64,000 bases of DNA from Hericium rajendrae (Eukaryota > Basidiomycota > Agaricomycetes > Russulales > Hericiaceae), in assembly GCA_033439255.1 (NCBI GenBank), contig CM065885.1, positions 2,356,001-2,420,000 on the forward strand. The letters run 5' to 3'. The notes under the pieces are model-generated. The model ran no database searches and was not told where the DNA came from. It saw only the letters and a program-made list of their open reading frames with translations. Within the stretch, counting starts at the first letter, position 1. Each line of letters begins with the position of its first letter. The translations under genes and the position numbers were made by a program. Shown here piece by piece: positions 24,899-36,683 of the stretch.

Positions 24899-27360
24899 TT
24901 TGGCTCAGCTAGATAAGTGAACCAGAGGATATAGATAGTCAGCGTCAACCCTATAGTCGTGCGCAAACTTTCCGGACCAAGCGGGGAAGGACTTTCAGGA
25001 GCGGGGGCCACGGATGTGGGGTGCAAAGTGGGGAAAGAAGGCGTTGAGTCTTTTGAAGGATTCCTGGTCTGGGACGCGACGGATGACATAACGTGGAGTC
25101 TAGTCGAGAAGATGGAGGGGGGACCGGCATTCGGACCATGGCGCTCCATGGCGTCGAGATCGGGGCTTCCACCCATGTGCTCGACAGTCGCTGAAGTTTT
25201 TACCTGTTTAACCTGGATCGCCTCCGGATCTGGCTAGCCTTGGAAGAAGCTCACTCGCCTTGGCTTTCAGAAGATGGGTCAGAGCAGGGTGATATAGATG
25301 CTTCGGACGATGTTAATCATTTATTTCCCCATGAGCCCCGCTCAACCTCTTCTGCATGTCCTATGGTAACGAAAACACGATTAGCAGGCATTTGCAGGGT
25401 CGTGAGGAAAGCGCTGTAGGCATGACACCAGAATCCCGGAACGCACTAATCCTTAGAAAATCGGGTGCGAAACGCAGAGCCGTTCAAGGAAAAAGGAGCT
25501 TTGGCTCCAGGTCCGGAGCCGGAGGAAAAACAGAAGCGGGGAAGAAAAGACACAGCACCCACGTCCTTCGCCATCAGACAATACCTTTATCCTGAACGCT
25601 TTCTCAGGTGCTCACTCTCACTGGTGTCGAATACTGCCCATCCGCGAGCCATGTCGTAAGCGTATGCCCAACGAAAAGGAGACTGCTCACACTTGGGGCG
25701 ACGTGCCATTTCTGAAGTGGCACTGATGGTGAAACGTGACAAGAAACGTATACAGCTCTGATCTGTATCGTCGGTGCCTGACCTGCGCGGGAGTAACAAG
25801 GAGTAACAGGGTGGCGGGTTGAACCAGCAACCAATCAGCGTTTCAGCAGCCGTTGCCTCGCATGGAAAATCGATTATGTAAGCAGATCATCGTGGCGTCG
25901 CTGGCGCGTCGGCTCATCTCTGTGCGCGCCCTCCCGACACCGGACGCCCAACGCCGCCAGCGTGGACAGTCCATAGACGCGCAATACAGTTCGTCGCACA
26001 CCCCCGCACGACCCCAGAATTGGATCGAAGGCGAGCCTGGGCGTTTCCGCTTCGTCGCCGGTCATCGGTCACCCTCAACGGCGACAGTAAGTAAATTGTT
26101 CCTGGGGAGCGCGCAAGGGGCGCATACATACGCATCAGCAATCGCGGCAATGGTACAGAGCATGTCATGGCACGGTCAGTCTCGGATCTCGTAGTCTTTT
26201 GTGCTGACTATGTCCAGCTACAGGTTCGAAATGTATCATATGCATTTTGTTACATTGTGTATGATGCCAGAATCCATTTTTCGATCATCGGCGGAATGGA
26301 GATAAGTATGTGCGACCATATTCATCGCCGCAGCTCTTGCAGGTGGTAGTGGAGTTCTATCCGACGCTTCGCTCTACTGACAGCCCGCTACCCGCAACGC
26401 TACTACTCAACGGCCGTCAATGTTGATCAACAATGAACATCATGAATAGAGGTCTTTTGTCAATCAAACCGCACGGTGTTATATATCGATGGCAAGCACC
26501 GTCCGGTGCCTTGAGCACAGCACTGCCAGTGTGGGGCCCCACCAGGCTATGGCCCGATAGACAGATCGAGTCATGCCGCGGCCCAGCGGCGGCTCGAGGA
26601 CGGTGAACGCATATCCATATACGCAATGTAAATACGCAATACGGATCACGTACTCGCCGAAACAATATGCAGCGGCCACCAGTGCGTCTATTGCTTCCTT
26701 ATGCTCACAGATCCTTGCAAACCCCATTTATCTTCATTTCTGACTTTCCCCATTTGCATCTTCGCAAGCCGAGGAGCTTGCTCAGCCCACATAGCCCATG
26801 GCGCCACGTGCATATGCCAACCGAGCCTTCACCGAGTGTAGAGATCAGCACATCAGCACACACACGCGAGTGATGGGCACGGGCTAGGTGGCAGAGACGC
26901 CGCCTGCGCACGTTCCTTCTGCAATCTCTCACATCATTCTGTCGACAGATTGCAACGCCTGTTACTCCAAAAAGAGTGGGATGGGCAGTATGGCAGAAAA
27001 CCGGTGTCTCGTCAGTTGCGGAAAGCGCAAAAGTGTCGACAATGTGCATCCAGTATTGCAGGGTCGAGACAACGTCGACGGTGCGAGGGGCTGACTCACT
27101 GATGTATGTTCCCTGAATATAGAGCCGTCACTTACAAGCAGGTCAACCGTCTCTCACAGTGCGACACTTTTAGCTACAAACCTTCAAGCATCGGACCTTG
27201 CATGGACCTCGGGGGTGTGTAGTCATACGGCTTTATTCGGATGACATTCCGTACTGTAGTGCACACTAAAGCGCACATCCCTCTGGCTCAATGGAGGTGT
27301 GTGATACTGATTCTCAATGGTGACCAGTCCCCTCAAGGCTGCCAAAGTGCGTGGTCGACC
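24899..27360. other. Gene-poor stretch upstream of the transporter
   Basis: About 2.4 kb without a supported gene. The frame at 24835-25176 (minus) lies in the transporter's upstream region in a different frame and looks like untranslated Pro/Ser-rich chance coding. Nothing else could be tied to a domain, RNA or repeat. Confidence 0.45.
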
Positions 27361-27361
27361 A

Positions 27362-27421
27362 CTATCTGATAAGATGTGACACTTTGACAGATAGCCGCTG
27401 GGTATTACTTATCAGATAAGG
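27362..27421. promoter_or_regulatory. GATA-factor site cluster
   Basis: Within 60 bp lie CTATCTGATAAG (27362-27373), ACAGATAGC (27387-27395) and the near-perfect palindrome CTTATCAGATAAG (27408-27420). All contain the HGATAR core bound by fungal GATA factors such as nitrogen (AreA-like) and light (WC-2-like) regulators. The cluster is 300-360 bp upstream of the oxidoreductase start codon. Binding is inferred from motif density only. Confidence 0.5.
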
Positions 27422-27720
27422 AGAGCGCTTGCTAATTCACCAACACTTCACACCAACTTACGCACCATGGCAAGCAACTTGGGCAGCTCCTCTCCCGTAA
27501 TGGAGCCCATCATCTGTACATGCCATGGCGCCTTCGTCGTCGGAGAAACGGATACAGCTTTTTTGGGCAGTTCAGATGATCTATAACATCCAGGACTCGG
27601 ACTTCGAGGGGCTCTGACAGCCTTGGCCCGATGAAAGCCGCCTTTAGCAGTCTCTTAAAGGCGCATGCCTTCCCCAGAGTTTCTGTCAGGTCATTTTCAT
27701 CCTCTAGCACCTTTTTCATC

Positions 27721-29095
27721 ATGTCATCCTCATCCTTATCCGAGAAGCCTAACATTGTTGTCATTGGAGGAAGCTGGGTTGGTATGTCCTAGCCCTCCCT
27801 ACTGTGTTCTAGAGACAGTCTATTGACACCCCAGACAGGCAGCAAAATAGCCCAACTGATAGGTGCCAAGATGCATGGGACACACAGGACTATCATGATT
27901 GAGAAGAACACGCACTTCAACAATCTCTTCGCTTTTCCGCGCTACGCCATCGTCCCGAAGTACGAGCACCGCGCCTTCATTCCTTACACCACCATGTTTT
28001 CCCATCTCCCGCCCGACGCCGTGTCCGTGTATCAGGGACGTGTGATGGAAATCCATGCGGACCGTGTGCTGCTGGAAGGCGAGGCGTCCATACCGTATGA
28101 ATATCTTGTCGTCGCCACGGGGACGCGCTTAACGCCGCCCGGGACTCTCCCAACCGACACGAAGCCAGAAGGTATTGCGTACTTCCAGGCGCACCAGCGT
28201 GCCGTGGAGAATGCACAGAAGATCGTAATCGTCGGCGGCGGCGCGAATGGTGTCCGTCAGTGGTTCCTCTTGGCTTTTTTTTTGAGACTGGTTCTTAATC
28301 CTCGGATAGAACTCGCCACGGATATCAAGGACTTCTACCCCGCCAAGTCCGTCACGATCGTCCACCCTCGCGCGATCCTGATGCACGCTTTCCATCCGAA
28401 GCTACACGAGATCGTGCGCGAGCGGTGCGCCGAGCTGCACATTAATGTCGTGCTCAACGACCGTGTCCGCATCCCGACGGGCGGCTTTCCCGTCGACGGC
28501 TCTGACTTCACAGTCGAGCTCACCTCGGGAAACCGCCTTGCTGCCGACCTCGTCGTACGCACCTTGTATTGTCTGACGGCCCCTCCGCTCACCCATGATA
28601 CCGCAGATCATGGCCACCGGCCAGACGCCCAACTCCGCGCCAATCCGCACGCTCACGCCAGGCGTGATCACGCCTACGGGGTACATTTCGGTGCTGCGCA
28701 CGCTGCAGATCGCAGACCCCGCACACCCGCGCATTTTTGCGCTAGGCGACGTCGCGGACACGACGCACCACAAAGCTGCGCGCCCTGCGGAGCACCAGGC
28801 CATCGTCGTCGCAGAGAACATCCGGCGGCTCGCCGACGGCAAGGGTGAGCCGCTCGAGAAGTACAAGGACCAGCCGCAGGGGATCCATCTGTCGCTGGGC
28901 ATCGTGCGTGGTTTCTACTGTATTTGGGGTGGATGCAGTACTCATGATAAGCAGAAACGAAGCGTCTTTTTCAACAGCCCAATGGACCCAAATGGGGAGC
29001 CGGTGTTCAGGATCGACGAGAACGGCACGCCTGACTTTGACGCGGACAGGTTCTGGAAGATGAAGGCGCCGGGGATTACAGACTATTACCTCTAG
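27721..29095 (+). CDS. AMID/FSP1-like FAD-dependent NAD(P)H oxidoreductase
   Basis: Five exons: 27721-27781, 27839-28255, 28310-28554, 28607-28903 and 28955-29095, giving 386 residues. Residues 8-18, NIVVIGGSWVG, form the FAD-binding Rossmann turn, split by the first intron. EYLVVATGTRL marks the FAD-domain link, KIVIVGGGANGV the NAD(P)H-binding turn and RIFALGDVAD the second FAD contact. The order and size fit the AMID/FSP1/Ndi1-related group (human FSP1 is 373 residues). Such enzymes are flavoproteins that pass electrons from NAD(P)H to quinones. The usual Glu after GGG(A)xGVE is Gln here (GVQLATDIKDFY), set by the splice join. No mitochondrial presequence is visible. The exact substrate cannot be told. 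Confidence 0.9.
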
Positions 29096-29225
29096 AGCAT
29101 TACCACGCTGTTAAGGACTTGGTCATTTGGAATCCATTACTAGCGTTGCAATCTGATCTTATGGTGGATATCTAGTCCTGCGCCGTGCTCTTGTACGGTA
29201 ACAATATCAAATCTCAAACTGAGAC
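29096..29225. other. Short 3' flank of the oxidoreductase gene
   Basis: About 130 bp between the stop codon and the start of the repeat array. No feature seen. Confidence 0.4.
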
Positions 29226-31130
29226 GTCTCTCTGATTACCACACAACAGAGCAATCACTTCGACAAGCCAGTCGCGTGCTCTGAGCGTACTGGTTGAATT
29301 GGCGGTGCGGCTGCGCTGTAATGGTTTCATCGGAAAGATAATCATAAGGTTGGGAAGACCAGGGGTAAATGTCGCCTGGCAAGTCGCGACAGCCTGTCTG
29401 TCGCCCGAAGAAAGTGTCAATATATGCGTCTTCAGTCGTTTCCTGGAGAGAACCTGTGACCCAAAAAGGACAGTGATTCGTCCACATATGCGTGGCCAGT
29501 TGTTGTTCGGCAACAGTCGCTAATACGAAAAAGACAACAATCCATCCACATGTGGTTCTTCAGTACTTCAGTTGTCGCCCTGCGACTCGACAATCTGTGC
29601 GCCGAAAGTGGCAGCGATTCATCCGTATATGCGTCCCCAATTGTCGCCCGACTCGCGACGACAGTCTGTGACCCGAAAAGGGCAGCGATCCATCTCAAGT
29701 TTTTGCTGATCCGGACAGTCTATGGCCCAGAAAAAGAAGCATGCTGTCTCATGCTGTCCGCATATGCGTCCAGTCCCTGCCCGGAAACTATCTGTGACCC
29801 CGGGAAAAGGACAGTGAATCGTTCATGTATCCGCCTTCAGTTGTTTCCCGACGACCTGGTGGGGCCACTTGAAAGGGGTAGCTTGTTTCCCGGAGACAGT
29901 CTGTGGCCCGAAAGTGAGAGCAACTCATCCATATATGCGCCTCCGACTGTGTCCCCACTAGCACGGGCGGCGACAGTCTGCGACCGCAAATGGGTGGTGT
30001 GTTGTCCACATGTGCGTCGTCAGTTGTTTCCAGAAACAATCTGTGATATGAAAATTAGCAGCGATTCATATCTGCGCCCTTCGTCTTTACATAAATTGTT
30101 GCACTGCGACAGTCTGCGACCCGAAAGGAGTAGCGATTCGTCCATATATGCGTCTCTAATTGTCGCGCGATCCAAGGCCACAGTCTGCGATCCGAAAAGG
30201 GCAGCAACCCGTCTTCGGTTGCTGCACATCGACAGCCTGTGGCCCAAAAAAGGCAGTGCATTGTCCATATAAATATGCGCTTTCAACGTTATTCAACTGT
30301 AAATGGGCGACAGGAAAAGGCAGGATGACAATCATATGTGAGGCTTCAGTTGTGGTCTCGCGACAGTCAGCGACCAGAAGCAGGTAGCGTGTTATCCACA
30401 CTGTTAGTCCATAACCTCGAGACACGCATAGCAGTCTTCCATCAGTGTCTCGTCCATGTGTCTTCAACTGTTTCCCTGCGACAGTTTGTGATCGGAAAAG
30501 GGCAGCGATTCGTCCATGTATGCATCTTCAGTTGTTTCTGACGACAGCTTGCAATCTTGTGCGACCTGAAAAGAGTTGTGACAGTCTGCGGCCCGAAAAG
30601 TTAGCAGTATACGCTCTTCGATTGTTGCCCGGCGACAGTCTGTGACCAGAAAGGCGTTATGGTAGCGTGTTGTCCATATATGCGTCCAATTGTTGCCCTG
30701 CAACAGTCTATGACTCGAAAGAAGCAGCGTTACCCCGTACATGTGTCTCCAGTTGTTGCGCGACCGACAGTCTGCGACCTCAAAAGAGCAGTAATCCGTC
30801 CATATATGCGTTTGATGTGCGTCGTCAGTTGTTTTTCGGAGACAGTCTGTGACCCGAAGAAGGCAGCGATCCATCCGTATATGCGTGTCTTCGGTAGAAT
30901 TGTTGCCTTGCGACAGTGCGCGAATCGAAAAAAGTACGTAGCACTTTGTGCATATATGCGTCTTCGATCGTTGCCAGGACAGCTGTGACCTAAATACATT
31001 GTCAGTTGGCCATATAGATATGGGAGGTCCGTTGTGGACCGCCTGCGACCCGATTCGAAGAAGGTAGTGCATTGTCCAAATACCGTACATATATGCGCAT
31101 TCAGCTGTTGCCTATGGACTGTGACTTACA
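29226..31130. repeat. Diverged minisatellite array of ~75-bp units
   Basis: About 25 imperfect units in one direction fill 1.9 kb. Each unit has, in order, TTCAGTTGTTGCCC, then CGACAGTCTGTGACCCG, then AAAAGGGCAGCGATTCGTCC, then the palindrome CATATATG followed by CGTC. Unit length drifts between roughly 65 and 85 bp and some units lack a part. CTG..CCCGAAAAGGG.CAG can fold as a small hairpin with a GAAAA loop in many units. Many short frames cross the array, but they only reflect the repeat. It ends close to the p47 gene. Shorter relics with the same unit lie at about 57.6 and 61.8 kb in the other orientation. Confidence 0.85.
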
Positions 31131-31414
31131 ATGCAGGATAGGGCAAGATGAGGTTTTAGCATCCGACTGCTGCGTGACTGGCTCCTCCCCACGCCAATTT
31201 GACATTGACCGTGGACATCACAGATCGCTGTAAACATGGTCATCCTACCGCAAAAAGTGCATATATGCAGGTCATGATGCTCTATGCTCGTTCAAACAGG
31301 CTAAGTTGCTCGATGAATGATTCAGTACTTTGCTTTCGTTATTCTACAAACATGATGCCAGTGAGTCTTACAAATACTTCATCGTCAGCCAGTCCCTCCA
31401 CTGTTTGCCGGGAT

Positions 31415-32881
31415 CTAGGCCCATCGCTGGACCACAACGCTGTTTGCCAAGCCCGCGGCCTCAATCGTCGCGGAATTGTCCTCCAGAATCCGGTTCGGGA
31501 ACGTCGTAGCTATCGTGTATTCGCGCGTCAGATTCTCAGGTCGCGAGCTGCAGTTAACCAGACGATCAGTCATACATCGCAAGGAAGTAAGTCAGAGAAA
31601 ACGCACGCATTGATGAAGTTGCGGATGTCTCCAACAGTGTGTGTCAAGTTCATGCGAGAGACCATCCTGATAAATGCCATCAGCGTCATCACTCTGCAAG
31701 AACGAGAAATAACACATACCGTGTCCCGTCCGCAAGACGAATCTGTACGCTCGTTGTCGGTTTCGTCTGGTCGACCGCAAACCGCGTGGTCAGGCTATCT
31801 GGCTCGCGCGTCGGCGGGCGCGGGGAAGTGCTGCTGCTGACAGCACTCGTCGCAAGTACAGGGGGAACAGGCGACCCCAACCTGTTTCCGGTGCCAGTGA
31901 ATGCAGCACCACCCGCCTTCTTCCGCGGGGCAACGTAGTCCTCATTCAGTCGCTTGGAGACACGAACTTCAACAGGTTGCCCAGGAAGGACGTTCAAGAT
32001 AGCAGGCGGTGCGCGGCTGACAGAAGGTGAGCATGCGAAGATATATCGGAGTCAGATAGAAAACTCACCCAGAGTTGATCTCATTGAGAATCTGAGAGTG
32101 TGCTGGGTCATCGTATCGCATCAGCTCGCCATCCTCAACGCTGAAGCCGTCGCGCCAGAAAGTCAAATGCCGAATTGCGGTTTCTTGCTCAGCCTCTCGC
32201 GGTGCAGGCGCATTTGGGTCGGGGATGAATGTGCTTTCCATGTCGTCCGAGCCGAGCGTATGACCTCCACCTGAGAAGAAGGATGAGCCAGCCGCTGTCG
32301 CAGAGGCGCCTGGTGGCGGTCCCGCCCTACGAGGAACGTATTCAGCAGAAGTCACCGAAAAAATAGTGAGGGGCATACATGGCAGCGCGCCTCAACAAAT
32401 CTTGAACGATATCTCGCCCCGGCATGTTGAGACCAGTGTCTGGGTTCTGCACCGATATTCCACTGTGTCCAAGATCAATATCGCATAAGCCGAAGCAAAT
32501 CTGAACATACCTCCTCTCGCCACCTGCAAACCAATTTTCAGTGCGACCGGGTCCCTCCTCCTCATCCTCATCGTCGCTATCCGCGCGCCGGCCGCTCGAT
32601 CCCCCTGGTGCGGCGCCACTACCCACGCTCCCGAGGTCGCGCAGGCTGGCGATGCGGGGACCACTACCGTTCCTACTGTTAGTCACAGGTCATCATCACA
32701 ATCAATACAACATCTTCGAAATCCCAAAGACGAACCTGGGTGAAGCTGAACCACTGCTCCAACCACCGATACGCCCAACACGGGGGGCGGAGCTGCTCGG
32801 GCGCCGCCAAGACTCGGGCAACGATGAGTCGCCACCACCACCTCCTATAGTGTTTCCTTGATCCTTGTTATCGTCTGACAT
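31415..32881 (-). CDS. Cdc48/p97 adaptor p47 (Shp1/Ubx) with SEP and UBX domains
   Basis: Seven exons on the minus strand: 32881-32736, 32675-32511, 32462-32379, 32326-32069, 32016-31720, 31666-31607 and 31547-31415, giving 380 residues. A disordered acidic Gly/Ser-rich N-terminus contains SLRDLGS and [11 protein letters not shown]. The SEP domain covers [20 protein letters not shown] to ILNEINSG and the following [17 protein letters not shown]. The C-terminal UBX domain runs from [15 protein letters not shown] to VVVQRWA and has TFPNRIL at the loop that docks onto Cdc48 (p47-type FPN in place of FPR). These adaptors recruit Cdc48 for ubiquitin-dependent membrane fusion and PP1 assembly. An N-terminal UBA domain, usual in p47/Shp1, is not visible in this model. 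The start is 297 bp from the divergent eIF3a start. Confidence 0.92.
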
Positions 32882-33178
32882 CGCTGGTGAGGGTTTCTTG
32901 GACAATGCAGACGAGGCTCAGGAAGACAAAGGCTACGCGCGTCGTGGAGGTGTGGTCACGTGAAAGCCTGCCCTAAACCCATCTCAGCAACTTTTTTCCT
33001 TAGATCTCGACGTCGACGACAACGACGACACACAGCGGCAAAAGCTATTATTCACCACTAGCCGTTCTGACGGACGACTTGACGACTTGTACAACAACTT
33101 GTACAAGTACAAAATGTATGCGCATCTTTAATTTCATCCGATGAACTGACGACTAAGCATCAGCAGACATCACCTACG
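32882..33178. promoter_or_regulatory. Shared divergent promoter between p47 and eIF3a
   Basis: The two start codons are 297 bp apart and point away from each other, so both promoters must lie here. It includes a GACGACGACGACA-like run near 33015 and pyrimidine-rich stretches. No TATA box is evident. Confidence 0.55.
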
Positions 33179-36100
33179 ATGGCTCCCGTAGCAAAACCTG
33201 AGACGATCCTCAAGCAGGCCGAGGGCCTCATCGCCGTCGGGCAGGCGCCCGCCGCGCTGCAGTCGCTCACTGAGATGTTCGCAACCAAACGATTCCGCTC
33301 GACCCCGCTCACTTCCCTTGAGCCGATCATGCTTCGCTTCGTCGAGCTCTGCGTGGACATGCGCAAGGGCCGCGTCGCAAAGGAGGGGCTCATGCAATAC
33401 AAGAATATTGCCCAGAACACGAGCGTCGGCTCCATCGAGGTCGTCATCCAGAAGTTCGTCAGTCTTGCCGACGCGAAGGTGCAGGAGGCGCAGGAAAAGG
33501 CAGAGAAGGCAGTTGCCGAGGCTGTCGCAGATGTTGACGATCTTGAGGCGACAGAGACGCCGGAAAGTATTCTGCTTGGCGCTGTCAGCGGCGACCAGAG
33601 CAAAGATCGGACAGATAGGGCTCTTGTCACGCCGTGGCTCAAGTTTTTGTGGGAGAGTTATCGGACTGCATTGGAGACGCTCAAAAACAATGCGAGGCTG
33701 GAGGGCATCTATCAGGTTCGTTCCACCTTATTTTGACATTGGGTGCGGTCATTTGCCAACGCTCTCCCTCCCACAGCAAATTGCCCAGCAGGCGTTCAAA
33801 TTCTGCTTGAAGCACCAGCGCAAAGTCGAGTTCCGTCGTCTCTGCGAGACGCTTCGTCTTCATCTCGGCAATGTGGCCAAGTACTCGCACCAGCCGCATT
33901 CCATCAACCTGCAAGATCCCGAGACGCTCCAGCGCCATCTCGACACCCGCTTCGCCCAACTCAACACCTCTGTCGAGCTTGAGCTCTGGCAGGAAGCCTT
34001 TCGCTCCGTCGAAGATGTGCACAACCTGCTCACCATGGCGAAGAAGGCCCCGCGCCCCGCCATGATGGCCAACTATTACGAAAAGCTGACCAAGATCTTC
34101 CTCATGAGCGGCAATGCTCTGTACCATGCAGCTGCATGGGGCAAGTACTACGCCATCGTCACTGCGATCGGAGGCAAGTCCGAGGAGGAGCTGGGCAAGC
34201 TCGCCGGACAGGTGCTGATCAGCGCCCTTGCTGTGCCCGTGGGCCAGAAGTCAGAAGAGATCAACGAGGAGGTCAAAGGCCGTGGGGCGCGCTTGACGTC
34301 GCTCCTGGGCCTGTCGCGCTCCCCCACGCGTAGCGGCCTTCTTAAGGATGCTGTGAGTTTAATTCATGTCTCGGTTATTCCTTATTAACTTTTTCCAGCT
34401 TTCCCGCAACGTCTTGAAACTCGCTCCGGAGCCGATCCGTTCGCTTTATACCGTCCTCGAGGTCACCTTCGACCCGCTCACGCTCTGCAACTCCATCGCC
34501 CCGATTCTCCGCACGCTTGCCGACGAGGAGGCGCACGCACGCTATCTGCCCCTTCTGCAGCGCGCCCTCCTCTCGCGCCTGCTTTCGCAGCTCGCACAGG
34601 TCTACTCTACCATCAAAATCTCTAATCTCCTTGAGCTCCTTGAACCGCTGCGTGATGTTGCCACCGACCGTTCCATCTACAGCGAGGAGCAGGTCGAGGC
34701 CTACATCATCGGATATGCGCACGCTGGCGAGCTCGGCGTTCGCGTCGACCACACCGCGGGCAGCCTCACCTTCGTTGACGACGCCTTCACCACTACCGTC
34801 TCTCCGGAAGACACCACCGCTATCCAGGCGTCTGCATCGACAACGGTTCGCACGCGCCTCAGTGCAGTCGCCACGACTTTGCACAATTCGCTTTCAGTCC
34901 TCGAGCCCCCTCTGGCACGGATGCAGGAGGAGCAGCAGGCGCAGATTGCGATGCTTGTCGCGGCGGCCAATGCCGAGCGCAAGGCACTGCAGCTGCGTCG
35001 CGCCCTTGTGGCTCGTCGCCGCGAGCTGCTGTCAGAGCTGTCCGCGAGGAAGGAGAAGGAGGAGGCGAGCAGACGGGCGGAGGCATCACGCAAGGAGAGA
35101 GAGGAGGAAGGCCGGAAGGCAATGGAGGACGTTAGGCGGCGCGAGCAGGAGCGTGCGAAGAGAGAGATTGAGAGCATTCGGACGGAGGAGGCGAGGAAGC
35201 TGGCGCAGAGCTTGAAGGAGCGCGGCAATCTCAAGGTTGATATCACCGTGCGTAATTTTCTATCATCCAATATATGCGTGGCAATGTGCTGATGCTTCGA
35301 CTTCAATTCAGGATGTGGAGAACCTTAATACGGATAACCTTATGCGTTTGCAAGTCGAGCAGCTCGAGAAGGAGAAGAAGGAACGCGAGGAGCGCTTGCG
35401 TGTGACTACGAAGCGGATCGATCACATCGAACGTGCGTACCGGAAGGACGAGCGGCCGCTGCTCGCGAAGGACTACGAGCTGCAGCAGGCAAACGACCGT
35501 GCCACCTTTGAGCAAACCCAGGCTGCTCGCCTTGAGGCCGCGAGGGTCGCGCACCAGCATGATCTTGAGACGAAGAAACGTATGTCGCGCATGCTTGCGG
35601 ACTTCACCGGGCGCAAGGAGGCGGTGCTCGCGAAGCGCGGCGATGCATATGAGAAGAGGAGGCAAGCGGCGCTTGCGAAGGTCGAGGAGGAGAAGGCGAA
35701 GCGAAGAAAGGCTGTGCTGAAGGCGCGCGAGGAGGAAAGACAGAGGCTGGAAGAGGAAGAGCGCACGAGACGGGAGCGGGAGGAAGAGGAGCAGAGGCTC
35801 GAGGAGGGTGAGTATCCTTGCGTTCTGTTATATGAAGTTGTGCATCCTGACCTGCCTATTCCAGAGCGCCTCGCCGAGGAAGAAAGACTTCGTGCCGAAG
35901 AGGAGGCTCACATCGCTGCGGAGGAAGCCAAGAAGCGCGAAGAAGAGGAGAAACACATTGCTATACGCAAACAGCGCGAGGTAGAGCGTGCTGCTGCGCT
36001 AGAAGAGGCTCGGATGCGTCAGCAACGCGAAGAGGAGGCCGAACGACGCCGACTAGAGCGTGCCGCTGCACGCAAAGCTCCTACTGCAGCCCCTGCTGCT

Positions 36101-36442
36101 GCTGTTCCTGTTGCTGCTGGCGGCGATGCCTGGAGACGCACGCCGAGGGAGACTCCTGCTGCTCGTGTGGCGGCCGAGACCCCTCCGCGTTCCGAAAGCC
36201 CTCAAGGCCCTCCGAAGGTGTTCAGACCGGCCGCCGCCGCAGCTGGTGCCGGTGGAGGATGGCGGGCCAGGGAACAGGCTAGACTGGCTGGTGGTCCCGC
36301 ACGCCCAGCGTCTCCGGCGGCTGCCGCACCACCGAAGGTGGAGGCTAAAAAGGACGATCCTAAGGCTGACCCTAAGGCTGACGACGACGGATTCCAGCCG
36401 GCAACGAAGAACGTTTGGCGACCAAAGTTCCGTCAGCAGTAG
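33179..36442 (+). CDS. TIF32: Translation initiation factor eIF3 subunit a (Tif32)
   Basis: Five exons: 33179-33715, 33777-34352, 34399-35247, 35312-35807 and 35865-36442, giving 1,011 residues. The N-terminus ([22 protein letters not shown]) and [21 protein letters not shown] are very close to eIF3a of other fungi. A PCI domain ends near [10 protein letters not shown] (about residue 490). The second half is a long charged coiled coil ([38 protein letters not shown]), then an Ala/Pro-rich tail ending [10 protein letters not shown]. eIF3a is the scaffold of eIF3 and binds the 40S subunit near the mRNA exit channel. The exon around 34.6-35.25 kb is the source of the relics at 2990-3780. Its 3' end faces CCH1, only 241 bp apart. 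Confidence 0.96.
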
Positions 36443-36683
36443 ATCCTTCCTAGTTATTACAGCTCTTGTATTTTTCTGTTAGTTGTATGCACCTACATCC
36501 ATGCTTTCAGTTTTCCTTTCCTTTCCACAATGGAATACTCATGCATGGTGATATTACTGTATGCCAACAATGAGGGTGAGGGTAGTACATATGCGGGTCT
36601 AGATACGAAAACGACTAAGCAAGAGTCCCAGTGGTTGTCCGATAATGTAGAAGGAATGAATAAATGAAGGATACAACATGTCA

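Noticed and set aside
24835-25176. Possible N-terminal extension of the transporter
   Set aside because: Different frame from the transporter start, and the family begins close to the first helix.
25850-26200. 113-codon frame on the plus strand
   Set aside because: No family, no signal, no splice support; likely chance.
29226-31130. Short frames in the repeat array as coding genes, or the array as a CRISPR
   Set aside because: Units are diverged throughout and lack the constant-repeat/variable-spacer pattern; the genome is eukaryotic.
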